From: Chondrocystis sp. NIES-4102
Lineage (GTDB): Bacteria > Cyanobacteriota > Cyanobacteriia > Cyanobacteriales > Xenococcaceae
Direction: 5' to 3'
DNA length: 64,000 bases
NCBI GenBank assembly: GCA_002368355.1
Contig: AP018281.1
Span: 372,001 to 436,000, forward strand
The position numbers and the translations under genes were made by a program. The number at the start of each line of letters is the position of its first letter. The stretch's first letter is position 1. Below the pieces are notes generated by a model that worked only from the letters and a program-made list of their open reading frames with translations, was not told the origin of the DNA and ran no database searches. Below, piece after piece: positions 39,073 through 48,272 of this stretch.

Positions 39073-39960
39073 TTAATTATCCTCTATTTGCCATTGAGGA
39101 GAACCAAATATGCAGTGGTAAACTTGTTTTATATTTTTAGATTTTAAGATCCCTTTCCCTATGCGTTGATACTCAATTGTATTAATTTTGATGGGGTTAT
39201 TGGTATTGATATTTTCAGTTAATCCATATACAGGTGGTTCAGTTTCTGTTTGATAAGTGCCAAATAATCTATCCCAAATCATTAAAATAGCCCCGTAGTT
39301 TTTATCTATATAAACAGCATTGGAAGCGTGATGAACTCGATGTAATGCAGGAGTATTGATAATCTTTTCTAAAATACCCAAATGACTTATTTTTTGTGTA
39401 TGAAGCCAGGTTTGATAGACAATAGTAATTTGCATAGATAGCAAAATTAGTAATGGATCAAATCCTAGTAACGCCATTGGTATATAAAAGATCCAGATAA
39501 TAAAGCTTTCAACCCATGATATTCTTGATGCTATTGTTAAATTGTAATCGATTGAGCTATGGTGAACATTATGATAAGCCCAGAAAAATTTAATTTGGTG
39601 TTCTACTCGATGTTCCCAATAATATAAAAAATCTGCGATCGCAATTGCTAAAATTGTCGTCCAAATATTAATTTCTAAATGTGTCACACTAAATTGACTA
39701 AAGAATTTTATTCCAGTCAAAGCGCAAACATAAAATAAAGTCGTACTTATGAAGGTATAGACAAGTGCGATCGCTAAATTGGCTATTGTATCTTGATAGT
39801 TTCTTGGCTGACGGTATATTAGATCAATTGCTGTTTCTATCGGGATACATATGATTAAAAACCAAGTATCTATTGCTTCTATACCCTTAGTTAATTCTAG
39901 AATATCCAATGTTTTGTATTCAAAGATTGTTGTAAATGAATTAAAGTAGACAATCGACAT
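39073..39960 (-). CDS. Sterol desaturase / fatty acid hydroxylase family protein
   Basis: 295-aa di-iron membrane oxygenase. The histidine clusters are HRVEH (about 117-121), HNVHH (about 130-134) and HRVHH (about 212-216), with a further HTQK-type histidine, matching the HxxxH...HxxHH...HxxHH pattern. Four to five membrane helices are spread through the first 190 residues. The substrate could be a sterol, carotenoid or fatty acyl chain; the family does not tell. Single gene, followed by a short gap and preceded by a long empty spacer. Confidence 0.83.
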   Translation of the reverse strand: MSIVYFNSFTTIFEYKTLDILELTKGIEAIDTWFLIICIPIETAIDLIYRQPRNYQDTIANLAIALVYTFISTTLFYVCALTGIKFFSQFSVTHLEINIWTTILAIAIADFLYYWEHRVEHQIKFFWAYHNVHHSSIDYNLTIASRISWVESFIIWIFYIPMALLGFDPLLILLSMQITIVYQTWLHTQKISHLGILEKIINTPALHRVHHASNAVYIDKNYGAILMIWDRLFGTYQTETEPPVYGLTENINTNNPIKINTIEYQRIGKGILKSKNIKQVYHCIFGSPQWQIEDN

Positions 39961-40754
39961 CTGAGATTAAAATTTAATTGGAACTGCTAAAAAACAAGTA
40001 TCTTTGTTATCTATCTAATCGACAATATTTTTAATTTATTCTTGTCAAGATAAATTTATTCACTTAATGCTCATCATAGTCAAATTATTCTAATCTTACC
40101 TACGAAACACGCTAATATGCTAGTTTAAATAGCAAGTTTTTGTTAATATCCTGGGTAGACTGCTGTAATCTAAATTTATTCCCGCTTGCTGCTTAGTTGA
40201 GAAAAAACTGAGATATCACCATAATATTTTCATCAATGCTTTAATTTTATTTATTTTACTCACAATTTCTAGATATTGCAGGCTAATTTATTCTATTAGT
40301 TATTTAAAATGCAAAGTCTCAATACAAACCATGCACTCTTAGCAATTCATCTAGTAGAAACATTTCGTAGATTGTATTTAAAACATCAAGCGCGATTGCG
40401 AAGCATAGCCCTTCGGGCTTATCGCTTTTAGCTTTTAGCTATTAGCTATTAGCTGTTAGCAATACACTTTTCACTGATTAACTATTACCTACATTGTCCC
40501 CTTGTGGGATTACCTACATTGTCCCCTTGTGGGATTACTCAAACCCCACTACCTACCCCCTGTCTCCTGACTCCTACAGAAATATCCTAAAATAATATAA
40601 GACGTAGAGATTACTTTTAGCTTTCACATTGCACCCTTGCGATGTATTTTAAATTAGCAATGTTAATTAATAAAATGATAGTTAAATAACTTAAATTGAA
40701 GTAGTTTGAGTTAAAATTCTGGTGTGGATGTAGTTAATAGGAGTTAATCGAGGA
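39961..40754. other. Long gap: AT-rich spacer then repeats
   Basis: 39961-40380 is AT-rich with no gene or RNA I can identify. 40391-40426 is a palindromic GC-richer segment (GCGATTGCGAAGC...GCCCTTCGGGC...ATCGC) of the kind scattered in cyanobacterial genomes. 40425-40460 is an AGCTATT run. Two dispersed elements lie almost in tandem (40491-40515 and 40516-40536), then TCCTGAC-type repeats, and a TTTCACATTGCACC segment copy at 40610-40662. Confidence 0.7.
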
Positions 40755-40982
40755 ATGGGATTAATGACTAATTCAAATTCAGATTTAACAAAACAAGATA
40801 TCGCTCTAATGACAGCAGAAGATGTAGCCACTATTGCTACTCGTTTAGAGCAAGACGAATATGACACTCCCTTTGCTGCATTAGAAGATTGGCATTTACT
40901 AAGGACGATCGCTTTTCAACGGGAAGATTTGGTTGAGCCTTATATTCATTTATTGGATATAGAAGCTTATGATGAAGCCTAG
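40755..40982 (+). CDS. Small acidic DUF2555-like cyanobacterial protein
   Basis: 75 aa, acidic, soluble. Segments such as LTKQDIALMTAEDV, EDWHLLRTIAFQRE and VEPYIHLLDIEAYDEA match my recollection of the cyanobacterial DUF2555 family. A second ATG (residue 4) could be the start. The crp-type regulator begins 15 bp downstream, so the two are probably co-transcribed. Molecular role unknown. Confidence 0.7.
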   Translation: MGLMTNSNSDLTKQDIALMTAEDVATIATRLEQDEYDTPFAALEDWHLLRTIAFQREDLVEPYIHLLDIEAYDEA

Positions 40983-40997
40983 TTTAATTAATAATTA

Positions 40998-41711
40998 ATG
41001 ATTTTAAAAGGTTGCTCATCGATCGCCCAATTACAAACAATTTCAATCTTTCAAGGTGTAGCGATCGCCCAATTAGCGAATCTTGTTCCTTATAGTTATG
41101 TTCAAGAATATCAAGAAAATGAAATAGTAATGCAAGAAGGAGATGCCATTGCTCAACAACTTTTTGCTTTAATTACAGGAAGATTAGAAATTAAAAAAAC
41201 TGCCCATAATGGTAAGGAAACAGTAATGCGTTTGATTCCTCCAGGAGAACTTTTTGCTGCGCCAGCTATGTTTGGTAGTGGCATAGCCCCTGCAACGGTG
41301 ATCTGTCAGATACAATCACAAATATTAACTATAGATCGCCAGGCTTTACTAACAGCCATTGCTAAAACACCAGAAATTAGCCTAAAAATATTAGAAGTAT
41401 ATAATCAAAGATTGCAACAACTTCATAACACAGTTCACGACTTGATTTGCGAACCTGCAATTACACGTTTAGTTAGACTAATTCAATATTATCAAAACCG
41501 TGATGGAGTGTATTCTGTCCCAGAAGGCGATCGCTTGAATATTAAATTACCTTACTATCAAATAGCTCGTAGTATTGGTATCACCTATGAAGAATGTGTA
41601 CGTTTGGTTAAAAAATTAAAGGGCATAATTATTTACAAACGAGGAGGAACAATTATTATTTTAGACTGGGATAAATTAGAACAAGTTACTTACCCCCAGT
41701 CTAATATTTAA
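40998..41711 (+). CDS. Crp/Fnr-family transcriptional regulator
   Basis: 237 aa. Residues about 20-125 form a cupin-like effector domain (ALITGRLEIKKTAHNGKE, IPPGELFAAPAMFG). The phosphate cassette lacks the Glu and Arg contacts typical of cAMP binding, so it probably does not bind cAMP. A dimer helix at about 130-155 leads to a winged helix-turn-helix at about 185-215 (PYYQIARSIGITYEECVRLVKKLK). It does not carry the exact NtcA recognition helix, so I do not call it NtcA. Its 3' end overlaps the convergent fmdB gene by 4 bp. Confidence 0.8.
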   Translation: MILKGCSSIAQLQTISIFQGVAIAQLANLVPYSYVQEYQENEIVMQEGDAIAQQLFALITGRLEIKKTAHNGKETVMRLIPPGELFAAPAMFGSGIAPATVICQIQSQILTIDRQALLTAIAKTPEISLKILEVYNQRLQQLHNTVHDLICEPAITRLVRLIQYYQNRDGVYSVPEGDRLNIKLPYYQIARSIGITYEECVRLVKKLKGIIIYKRGGTIIILDWDKLEQVTYPQSNI

Positions 41712-41998
41712 TATCTTGGCGGTGCGTGGGAAACCATCCAAGGTCTATTACTAGTGGAACTTTGATATCTTGGTTTTGCTGGTTGTTGTGCTTCTCTTTT
41801 AACTAATTTAGGTTCGGAATTTTTAGAAGCGATCGCAGATAAACTTCCAGAATTCAGATTAATATTAGGTGCAGAAAATATTTTAGTGGCTACTTGATCA
41901 CATTGAGGACAATTAATTGGTGCATTGTATTCCGCCAAACTACGCCAGGCTTCAAATTCTGTTTCGCAAGGGGTACAACGATATTCGTATAGGGGCAT
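41708..41998 (-). CDS. fmdB: FmdB-family zinc-ribbon protein
   Basis: 96 aa. The N-terminal MPLYEYRCTPCETEFE and a later CPQCD give two CxxC pairs, the FmdB zinc ribbon; the C-terminal half is low-complexity and basic. FmdB was named as a putative regulator in the formamidase operon of Methylophilus. Here it lies 173 bp downstream of formamidase on the same strand, which supports a link, although related zinc ribbons are widespread. Confidence 0.8.
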   Translation of the reverse strand: MPLYEYRCTPCETEFEAWRSLAEYNAPINCPQCDQVATKIFSAPNINLNSGSLSAIASKNSEPKLVKREAQQPAKPRYQSSTSNRPWMVSHAPPRY

Positions 41999-41999
41999 T

Positions 42000-42140
42000 T
42001 TTCAGTTACAAGGTAAGGGGTAGTAGGTAGGGGGTAGGGGGTAGTAGGTAGTAGGTAATACCACAAGGGGACAATGTAAGTAAGAAGGTAGGAGGTAGTA
42101 AATAAAGCTAAAAGCTAATAACTAATAGCTAAAAAATATT
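42000..42140. repeat. Repeats between formamidase and fmdB
   Basis: A GTAGTAGG-type heptamer run (about 42013-42056), one dispersed-element variant (42057-42081, TACC in place of TCCC) and an AGCTAATA run (about 42107-42134). Confidence 0.8.
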
Positions 42141-42171
42141 ATTGCCCACCATCCCAACATAAAAAGTACTT

Positions 42172-43359
42172 TTAAGTAGGTAAAATATTCTTGTCAAAGA
42201 TAGCAGTGGGTAGTGCTAGGGTACAACAAGCATTAGGAATATCAACAATTCCACTAATTCTACCTTCTACGGGGGCGCAACTTAATAGAAGATAAGCTTG
42301 TTCTCCTGTAAAACCAAACTTTTGTAAATAATTAATCGCATTCAAACAGGCGCGACGATAGGCTACATGGGCATCAAGATAATATTGTTCCCCACTAAAT
42401 TCATCAACGCAAATACCTTCAAAGATTAAATATTCCGAGTATTGAGGTTCAACTGGCCCTGGCTTAAAGATCGGGTTAACCATGCTATATTTTTCAACAC
42501 CGCCTTTAATTATATCTACGTGCAGGTCGATATAGCCCGACATTTCGATCGCGCCACAGAAAGATATTTCTCCATCCCCTTGGGAAAAATGTATATCGCC
42601 CATAGATAAATTTGCCCCATCTACATATACAGGGAAATATATCCGCGAACCTTTGGAAAGATTTTTAATATCGCAGTTACCCCCATGTTCCCTAGGAGGT
42701 ACAGTACGGGCAGCCTCCGCAGCCACACGTTCAAATTCCGACCCTTTGAGTGTTCCTAATACAGCTTGGTCTGGGTTGGGTAATTTTGCTAAATCTGGTA
42801 TTTCTGGCTTCCAAGGTGGGCCTCCTTTGGCTACTAAAGCCCTTTCTCGCTTATTCCATGTCTGCAATAGTTCCATTGACGGGGCGCAGCCAATTAACCC
42901 AGGATGAGTAATACCTGCAAAACGTACTCCAGGAATATGACGCGAACTTGTATAAATTCCTTGAAGATCCCAGCAAGCTTTGGCAGCCTTGGGAAAATGA
43001 TCTGTTAGAAACCCTCCCCCATTCTCACGGGCAAAAATACCAGTAAAACCCCATTCATCTCCAGGTAACGCTCCAATATCTAGTATATCTACAACTAAAA
43101 TGTCTCCAGGTTGCGCCCCTTCTACCCTAATTGGGCCACTGAGAACATGAACGATATTTAAATCTACTTTTTCGATATCACTAGGATCGTCATTATTTTT
43201 TATTTGTCCATCTGTCCAGTCTTTGCATTCGATCCGAAAAACATCACCAGGTTTAACGGTAACTACCGCAGGGATATCAGGATGCCAACGGTTATGACCT
43301 GGTATTTCCTGTTGTGCCATTGGTTTGGTTAGATCTATTTTGAAGAGAGTTTCTGGCAT
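42172..43359 (-). CDS. fmdA: Formamidase (acetamidase/formamidase family)
   Basis: Hydrolyses formamide, and perhaps other short amides, to ammonia and the acid. 395 aa. Family segments are MPETLFKIDLTKPMAQQ at the start, GDILVVDILDIG, GFTGIFARENGGGF, REHGGNCDIKNLSKGS (containing the conserved HGGN), SQGDGEISFCGAIEM and a late CAPVEGRISGIVDIP. Normal length. Divergent from urtABCDE across 558 bp, with fmdB downstream: the group forms an amide/urea nitrogen module. Amide range beyond formamide is unknown. Confidence 0.92.
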   Translation of the reverse strand: MPETLFKIDLTKPMAQQEIPGHNRWHPDIPAVVTVKPGDVFRIECKDWTDGQIKNNDDPSDIEKVDLNIVHVLSGPIRVEGAQPGDILVVDILDIGALPGDEWGFTGIFARENGGGFLTDHFPKAAKACWDLQGIYTSSRHIPGVRFAGITHPGLIGCAPSMELLQTWNKRERALVAKGGPPWKPEIPDLAKLPNPDQAVLGTLKGSEFERVAAEAARTVPPREHGGNCDIKNLSKGSRIYFPVYVDGANLSMGDIHFSQGDGEISFCGAIEMSGYIDLHVDIIKGGVEKYSMVNPIFKPGPVEPQYSEYLIFEGICVDEFSGEQYYLDAHVAYRRACLNAINYLQKFGFTGEQAYLLLSCAPVEGRISGIVDIPNACCTLALPTAIFDKNILPT

Positions 43360-43917
43360 TACATTTTTTTAGATTACTAATTTGGTATTAGATGAGGGGA
43401 TAAATTATATTTATATTTTTATTCAACCCATCTTTTAGATTATGTTTATTTGTTTGACGGCAGAATATTTTTAGGCAAACTATTAGTAACAATCTTATCA
43501 GTAAGACCTAATTTTACAAAAAAAATTACAGTTAAAAGTGGGACTATTTAAATATTGATAATTCAGATATCTTTATCGTTGCTATTTATTTGGGAGAAAA
43601 AAATAATCTTAGTTATGGATACTGGACTATTTTCTCGATAATTTTAGTAACTTTTGCTACAAAATGACGATATTTTTCCTCAAAATCAGAACATTGTTAT
43701 GTAATCAATACAAAATTTACAAAAAGTAATAAGAGTTTGGTAATTTAAGATACCAAATAAATAAAAAGATGAGTTTATTGTTCATATAAGCAAAATAGCT
43801 AATCAAAAAACTTCATGGGAGAAGACGTGAGGGTTACTTTGCCACCAAAAAAAATAATCTAATCATTAGTAATTAAATCAGGCTATTGCAACTATTTTAA
43901 TTTCAAGAAAGCAGAAT
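43360..43917. other. Divergent control region of fmdA and urtA
   Basis: 558 bp without a gene. It is AT-rich and free of the heptamer repeats that fill most other long gaps, which hints at conserved regulatory content. It carries one perfect NtcA-type palindrome (43647-43660). Confidence 0.55.
43647..43660 (+). promoter_or_regulatory. Candidate NtcA site upstream of urtA
   Basis: GTAACTTTTGCTAC fits GTA-N8-TAC exactly. NtcA is the cyanobacterial nitrogen regulator and controls urt genes in other strains. The site is 258 bp before the urtA start and 287 bp before fmdA. I see no clean TAnnnT -10 about 22 bases after it, so it may act at a distance or be a chance match (the motif is expected several times per 64 kb). 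Confidence 0.4.
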
Positions 43918-45288
43918 ATGAACAAGAAATATCAATCATCTTTATTTAATAGTTTAAGTCGTCGTAAATTTATTCAATATAGTTCTTTAGCTGTAGGTTC
44001 AGGTATTTTAGCTGCTTGTACTGGTGGTGCGTCGAGTACGGGGGATGAAGATTTAGGGGAAAATCCGATTAAAGTCGGGGTAATGTATTCAACTACAGGT
44101 ACGATCGCGATCGTAGAAAAGTCTTTACAGGATGCTACTTTCCTGGCTTTAGAACAGATTAATACTAATACTGGCCCTTGGGAAGGTAACGGCGAAGGTA
44201 TTGAAGGGCGAAAAATTGAGAAGGTAGTTGTTAACCCCGACTCTAACTGGGATTTATATAACCAGATGTCCAAGCGTCTAATTGACGAGGATAAGGTAGT
44301 CTGTGTTTTAGGTTGTTATACATCTGCTAGTCGTAAGTCAGTTTTGCCTGTTTTTGAGGAAAAAGATTCTCTACTTTATTATCCTGTTTACTACGAAGGT
44401 AACGAATGTAGTTCTAACGTGTTCTATACAGGGGCTGCACCTAATCAACAGATTACTGATTCTATTCCCTATTGTTATAAGAATTTTGGCCCTAAAGGCT
44501 TTTTTATTGGTTCAGATTATATTTATCCTAAAGAAAGTAACCGTATTGCTAAGGCTGAATTAGAAAAAATCGGCGGAAAGGTTGTTGGTGATGAATATTC
44601 TGCTTTGGGAACTACAGAATTTATTACGATTATTAATAAAATTAAGCAGGCTAAACCTGATTTTGTCTTAAGTAACTTAGTAGGTGATAGTATTCCAGCT
44701 TTCTATCGTCAGTATAAGGATGCAGGTATTACCGCAGATCAAATTCCTATTATGGCGTATCCCACTACAGAAGAAGAGATTCAAGCGATGGGGGCTGAAT
44801 ATGCCGAAGGACATTATACAAGTTTTAATTATTTTCAAACTGTAGATACACCAGAGAATAAGGCTTTTGTTGAACAATTTAAAGCAAAATTTGGTGATAA
44901 CCGCGTTACTAATGGGGTAATGGAAGCAGCTTATCTACAAACCTTCTTTATGGCGCAAGCAATGCAAAAGGTACTCAAAGAAGGTGGAGAATTAAACACT
45001 AAATCCTTGCGGGAAGCCACCAGAGGGCAAGTATTCCAAGCACCTCAAGGGCTAGTAAAAGTAGATCCTGATAACTACCACACCTATTTATATTCGCGCA
45101 TTGGTAAATGGAAATCCGATGGTCAAGCAGAGATTGTATTCGCTACTCCTGCTGCGGTTAAACCTATTGCTTGGAGTCAAACTTTATACCCAGGGCGTAT
45201 TTGTACTCGTCCTGTACCAGACGATCGCAGTAATCCAATTAAAGAGACTGGTAAGGATTTGGGAGTTAAGTATTTAGAGAAAACTTAA
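43918..45288 (+). CDS. urtA: Urea/short-amide ABC transporter substrate-binding protein
   Basis: 456-aa periplasmic binding protein. The N-terminus has a twin-arginine motif, LSRRKFIQ, followed by a lipobox, GILAACTG, so it is probably a Tat-exported lipoprotein. Fold type I features and UrtA segments are clear: NPIKVGVMYSTTGTIAI, QINTNTGPWEGNGEG, DEDKVVCVLGCYTSASRKS and EGHYTSFNYFQTVDTPEN. First gene of urtABCDE. High-affinity urea uptake is the known role; formamidase next door suggests that amides may also be taken up. Confidence 0.95.
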   Translation: MNKKYQSSLFNSLSRRKFIQYSSLAVGSGILAACTGGASSTGDEDLGENPIKVGVMYSTTGTIAIVEKSLQDATFLALEQINTNTGPWEGNGEGIEGRKIEKVVVNPDSNWDLYNQMSKRLIDEDKVVCVLGCYTSASRKSVLPVFEEKDSLLYYPVYYEGNECSSNVFYTGAAPNQQITDSIPYCYKNFGPKGFFIGSDYIYPKESNRIAKAELEKIGGKVVGDEYSALGTTEFITIINKIKQAKPDFVLSNLVGDSIPAFYRQYKDAGITADQIPIMAYPTTEEEIQAMGAEYAEGHYTSFNYFQTVDTPENKAFVEQFKAKFGDNRVTNGVMEAAYLQTFFMAQAMQKVLKEGGELNTKSLREATRGQVFQAPQGLVKVDPDNYHTYLYSRIGKWKSDGQAEIVFATPAAVKPIAWSQTLYPGRICTRPVPDDRSNPIKETGKDLGVKYLEKT

Positions 45289-45337
45289 ATGATTTGATCA
45301 TTTTTTATTGGAAACCTTACCTCTTATTACTTGATTA

Positions 45338-46303
45338 ATGTACGCATATTTATTTCCACTTTATTATTTGGCGCAGGAAGCTGTCGGTAGCGAAAAAACT
45401 GAAGCTTTTAGCCTTGTTGCTTTGGCTAATCAATTGCTTAACGGCATTGGGATCGTTGGGATCTTATTACTGACTGGGTTGGGTTTGGCAATTACTTTTG
45501 GGGTAATGCGAATTATTAACCTCGCCCACGGTGAATTTATTATGTTGGGGGCTTATGTCACTTTTCTAATGCAGTCCACCTTTAATATGGATTTACTATT
45601 AACTATTCCCTTCGCTTTTATAATTACGGCTGCTATTGGGGCATTGGTAGAAACTACGATTATACGACGGCTGTATGGTCGCCCGTTGGAAACATTACTG
45701 GCTACCTGGGGGTTAAGTATTGTATTGCAGGGGATAATTAAGTTAATTTTTACCGCCCAACTAAAATATGTAAAATCTCCGCCCTATATTTCAGGTAATT
45801 TAACTTTACTCAAAGATGCCCAAGGTTCACCTGCGATCGCAATTTCCTATTATCGGCTTTTTATTATTGGTGTTGCTTTAGCCCTGTTGGCTTTAACTAG
45901 TTATCTTCTCTACAAAACCGATCTCGGTCGTCAAGTTAGGGCTGTTACTCAAAACCGTGATATGGCAAAGTGTTTGGGAGTTAATACTAGTTTGGTAGAT
46001 ATGCTGACATTTGCCTATGGCTGTGGTTTAGCAGGAGTGGCTGGGGCGGTTATTTCCTCCCTCAAAAGTGTCTCGCCACCAATGGGACAAGATTATTTAG
46101 TAGATGCCTGGATGACTGTAGTAACGGGCGGTGTGGATAAATTGATTGGGGTTTTAGCAGGGGCGTTTTTAATTGGGGAATCTAGTTCAGGTATTGCTTA
46201 TCTATTGAACGATCCTACAGCCAGGGTAATTGTATTGGCAGCAGTGATTATTCTGATCCGCTATAAACCCGAAGGTTTGTTTACAGTGCAGAAAAGGTCT
46301 TAG
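45338..46303 (+). CDS. urtB: Urea ABC transporter permease UrtB
   Basis: 321 aa, LivH-type permease with eight or so helices. Signature segments are NQLLNGIGIVGILLLTGLGL, FGVMRIINLAHGEFIMLGAY and the EAA-like loop around GRQVRAVTQNRDMAKCLGVN. Start ATG 45338, 49 bp after urtA. Pairs with UrtC to form the membrane channel. Confidence 0.94.
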   Translation: MYAYLFPLYYLAQEAVGSEKTEAFSLVALANQLLNGIGIVGILLLTGLGLAITFGVMRIINLAHGEFIMLGAYVTFLMQSTFNMDLLLTIPFAFIITAAIGALVETTIIRRLYGRPLETLLATWGLSIVLQGIIKLIFTAQLKYVKSPPYISGNLTLLKDAQGSPAIAISYYRLFIIGVALALLALTSYLLYKTDLGRQVRAVTQNRDMAKCLGVNTSLVDMLTFAYGCGLAGVAGAVISSLKSVSPPMGQDYLVDAWMTVVTGGVDKLIGVLAGAFLIGESSSGIAYLLNDPTARVIVLAAVIILIRYKPEGLFTVQKRS

Positions 46304-46311
46304 TCGTTGGT

Positions 46312-46406
46312 CATTATTCATTTCAGTTATCAGTTATCAGTCAAACGAAGTCAGATTTTAGAGGATACTACTACCTACTACCTACTACCTACTACCTACT
46401 ACCTAA
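46312..46406. repeat. Heptamer array inside the urt operon
   Basis: CAGTTAT repeats (46324-46341) and then TACCTAC/CTACTAC heptamers (about 46367-46405) fill the gap between urtB and urtC. The array ends seven bases before the urtC ATG, so the leader has no visible Shine-Dalgarno sequence. Confidence 0.85.
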
Positions 46407-46412
46407 AAAAAC

Positions 46413-47489
46413 ATGGCACAATCAACAATTGGTATTGCAACGCGATCGCGAAATCCAACGAAACTGGCAATTATTACGGCAATTAGTTTTTTAGTAATGG
46501 CAATTTTCCCTTTAATTTTGGGTGAATTCCAAATATCTTTATTATCAAAATTATTACTGTTTGGGGCGTTAGCTATTTCCCTAGATTTGGTTTGGGGGTT
46601 TACAGGAATTCTAAGTTTTGCCCACGGAGTATTTTTTACCCTGGGTGGTTATGCAATGGCATATTACCTCAAGTTAAATCTTTCTGCGGAAAATAATACT
46701 TATGGTGGGAGTTTACCAGATTTCATGGTCTGGAATGGGTTAAAACAATTACCTTGGTTTATTGCACCTTTAAAATATTTTCCCATAGCTGCCGTAGCAA
46801 TGGTTTTAGTACCAGCAGCTTTTGCTTATTTAATTGGTTGGTTTATCTTCCGTTCTAAAGTAAGTGGGGTTTACATTACTATTATTACCTTGGCGATATC
46901 TTCCGCCTTAACTACTTTCTTTGTCAGCCAACAGGCTTATACGGGGGGGACTAATGGTATTACTGATGTTTCTAAATTAAGTATTTTTGGGCTAGATATA
47001 CCGCCCAATGGTTTGTATTGGATGATTTTACTGTTTACTACCTTTGTTTTAATTGGTAGTTGGTGGTTAACGCAATCTAATTTTGGTTTGATTTTGCGAT
47101 CGATTAAGGAAAATGAAAATCGAATTTCTTATTTAGGTTATGATGTTGCCAGTTTTAAGATCTTTATTTGGACACTTTCTGCTGGTATTGCAGGTATCAC
47201 TGGTGGTTTGTTTGTGCCGTTAAATCGCTTTATTTCTCCAGTTTATCTAGCGGTGGCTTTTGGGACACAAGTAGTGATTTGGGTAGCAATTGGTGGTAGG
47301 GGAACTTTAATTGGCCCATTAATTGCAGCTATTTTACTAGGTCAAATCCAAAATTATGCTGAACGAGTTACCCAAGACTGGCAGTTAATTGTGGGGATAT
47401 TGCTATTAATTGTTGTTTTATTTATTCCTGATGGTTTAGTTGGTTCGGTAACTAAATTGTTTAATCGTAAGTCCGCGACAAATAACTAA
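46413..47489 (+). CDS. urtC: Urea ABC transporter permease UrtC
   Basis: 358 aa, LivM-type permease with nine to ten helices. Segments are LGALAISLDLVWGFTGILSF within FGALAISLDLVW, AHGVFFTLGGYAM, TGGTNGITDVSKL and the EAA-type loop LILRSIKENENRISYLGYD. Partner of UrtB. The 109-bp gap before it is made of heptamer repeats, unusual for an operon. Confidence 0.94.
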   Translation: MAQSTIGIATRSRNPTKLAIITAISFLVMAIFPLILGEFQISLLSKLLLFGALAISLDLVWGFTGILSFAHGVFFTLGGYAMAYYLKLNLSAENNTYGGSLPDFMVWNGLKQLPWFIAPLKYFPIAAVAMVLVPAAFAYLIGWFIFRSKVSGVYITIITLAISSALTTFFVSQQAYTGGTNGITDVSKLSIFGLDIPPNGLYWMILLFTTFVLIGSWWLTQSNFGLILRSIKENENRISYLGYDVASFKIFIWTLSAGIAGITGGLFVPLNRFISPVYLAVAFGTQVVIWVAIGGRGTLIGPLIAAILLGQIQNYAERVTQDWQLIVGILLLIVVLFIPDGLVGSVTKLFNRKSATNN

Positions 47490-47516
47490 TTATCCATTGT
47501 CAATCATTAATTTACC

Positions 47517-48272
47517 ATGAACCCCATATTAGCAGTTAAAGATTTACAGGTCGTTTTTTCTGGTTTTAAAGCCTTAAAAGGTGTAAATTTAGAGGTGGGC
47601 GATCGCGAAATTGTAACGATCATCGGCCCAAATGGTGCAGGGAAAAGTACTTTATTAGATGCCATTGTTGCCAAATCACCTGTTGCAGCAGGAAACGTTT
47701 ATTTTAAAGGCAAAAATATTACTAATAAAAGTTCCTATGAGATCGCCAGAATGGGAATTGGACGCAAGTTTCAAAATCCCAATGTCTATAACGAATTAAC
47801 AGTATTTGAAAATATCCTATTGGCATTAAAAGGAAGTCATGGGATTATCTCAGCAATTACTACCAAACTTACCAAAGGTAAGAAAGATAAAATCATTGAT
47901 GTACTCGATCGCATTGGTTTATTAAATCAAGCAGGATCACTGGTTTCTTCCCTCTCCCACGGACAAAAACAATGGGTAGAAATTGGTATGGTAATCGCCC
48001 AAGATCCCCAAGTAGTCCTACTCGATGAACCTACGGCGGGGATGACTCCCGAAGAAACCCATGCTACAGGCGAAATTATTAAAACCTTGGCACAAAATCA
48101 TGCAGTAGTGGCTATAGAACATGATATGGATTTTGTTAAACAAATTGCTGAACGTATTATTGTTCTACATCAAGGGGCAAAATTAGCCGAAGGTTCAGTA
48201 CAAGAGATACAAGATAACCCCAAAGTAATCGAAGTTTATTTAGGAAGAGAAAAAATCGATGCCGTTGCTTGA
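47517..48272 (+). CDS. urtD: Urea ABC transporter ATPase UrtD
   Basis: 251 aa, LivG-type ATPase. Walker A GPNGAGKSTLLDAI (about 36-49), Q-loop region RKFQNPNVYNELTVFEN, ABC signature LSHGQKQWVEIGM and Walker B VVLLDEPTAGM. The stop codon lies 14 bp into urtE, indicating translational coupling. Confidence 0.95.
   Translation: MNPILAVKDLQVVFSGFKALKGVNLEVGDREIVTIIGPNGAGKSTLLDAIVAKSPVAAGNVYFKGKNITNKSSYEIARMGIGRKFQNPNVYNELTVFENILLALKGSHGIISAITTKLTKGKKDKIIDVLDRIGLLNQAGSLVSSLSHGQKQWVEIGMVIAQDPQVVLLDEPTAGMTPEETHATGEIIKTLAQNHAVVAIEHDMDFVKQIAERIIVLHQGAKLAEGSVQEIQDNPKVIEVYLGREKIDAVA

Noticed and set aside
39961-40390. Structured RNA gene in the long empty spacer
   Set aside because: I looked for tRNA, tmRNA and Yfr1-like motifs and found none that hold up.
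40998-41711. Crp-type regulator as NtcA
   Set aside because: The effector cassette and recognition helix differ from NtcA, so only the family is called.
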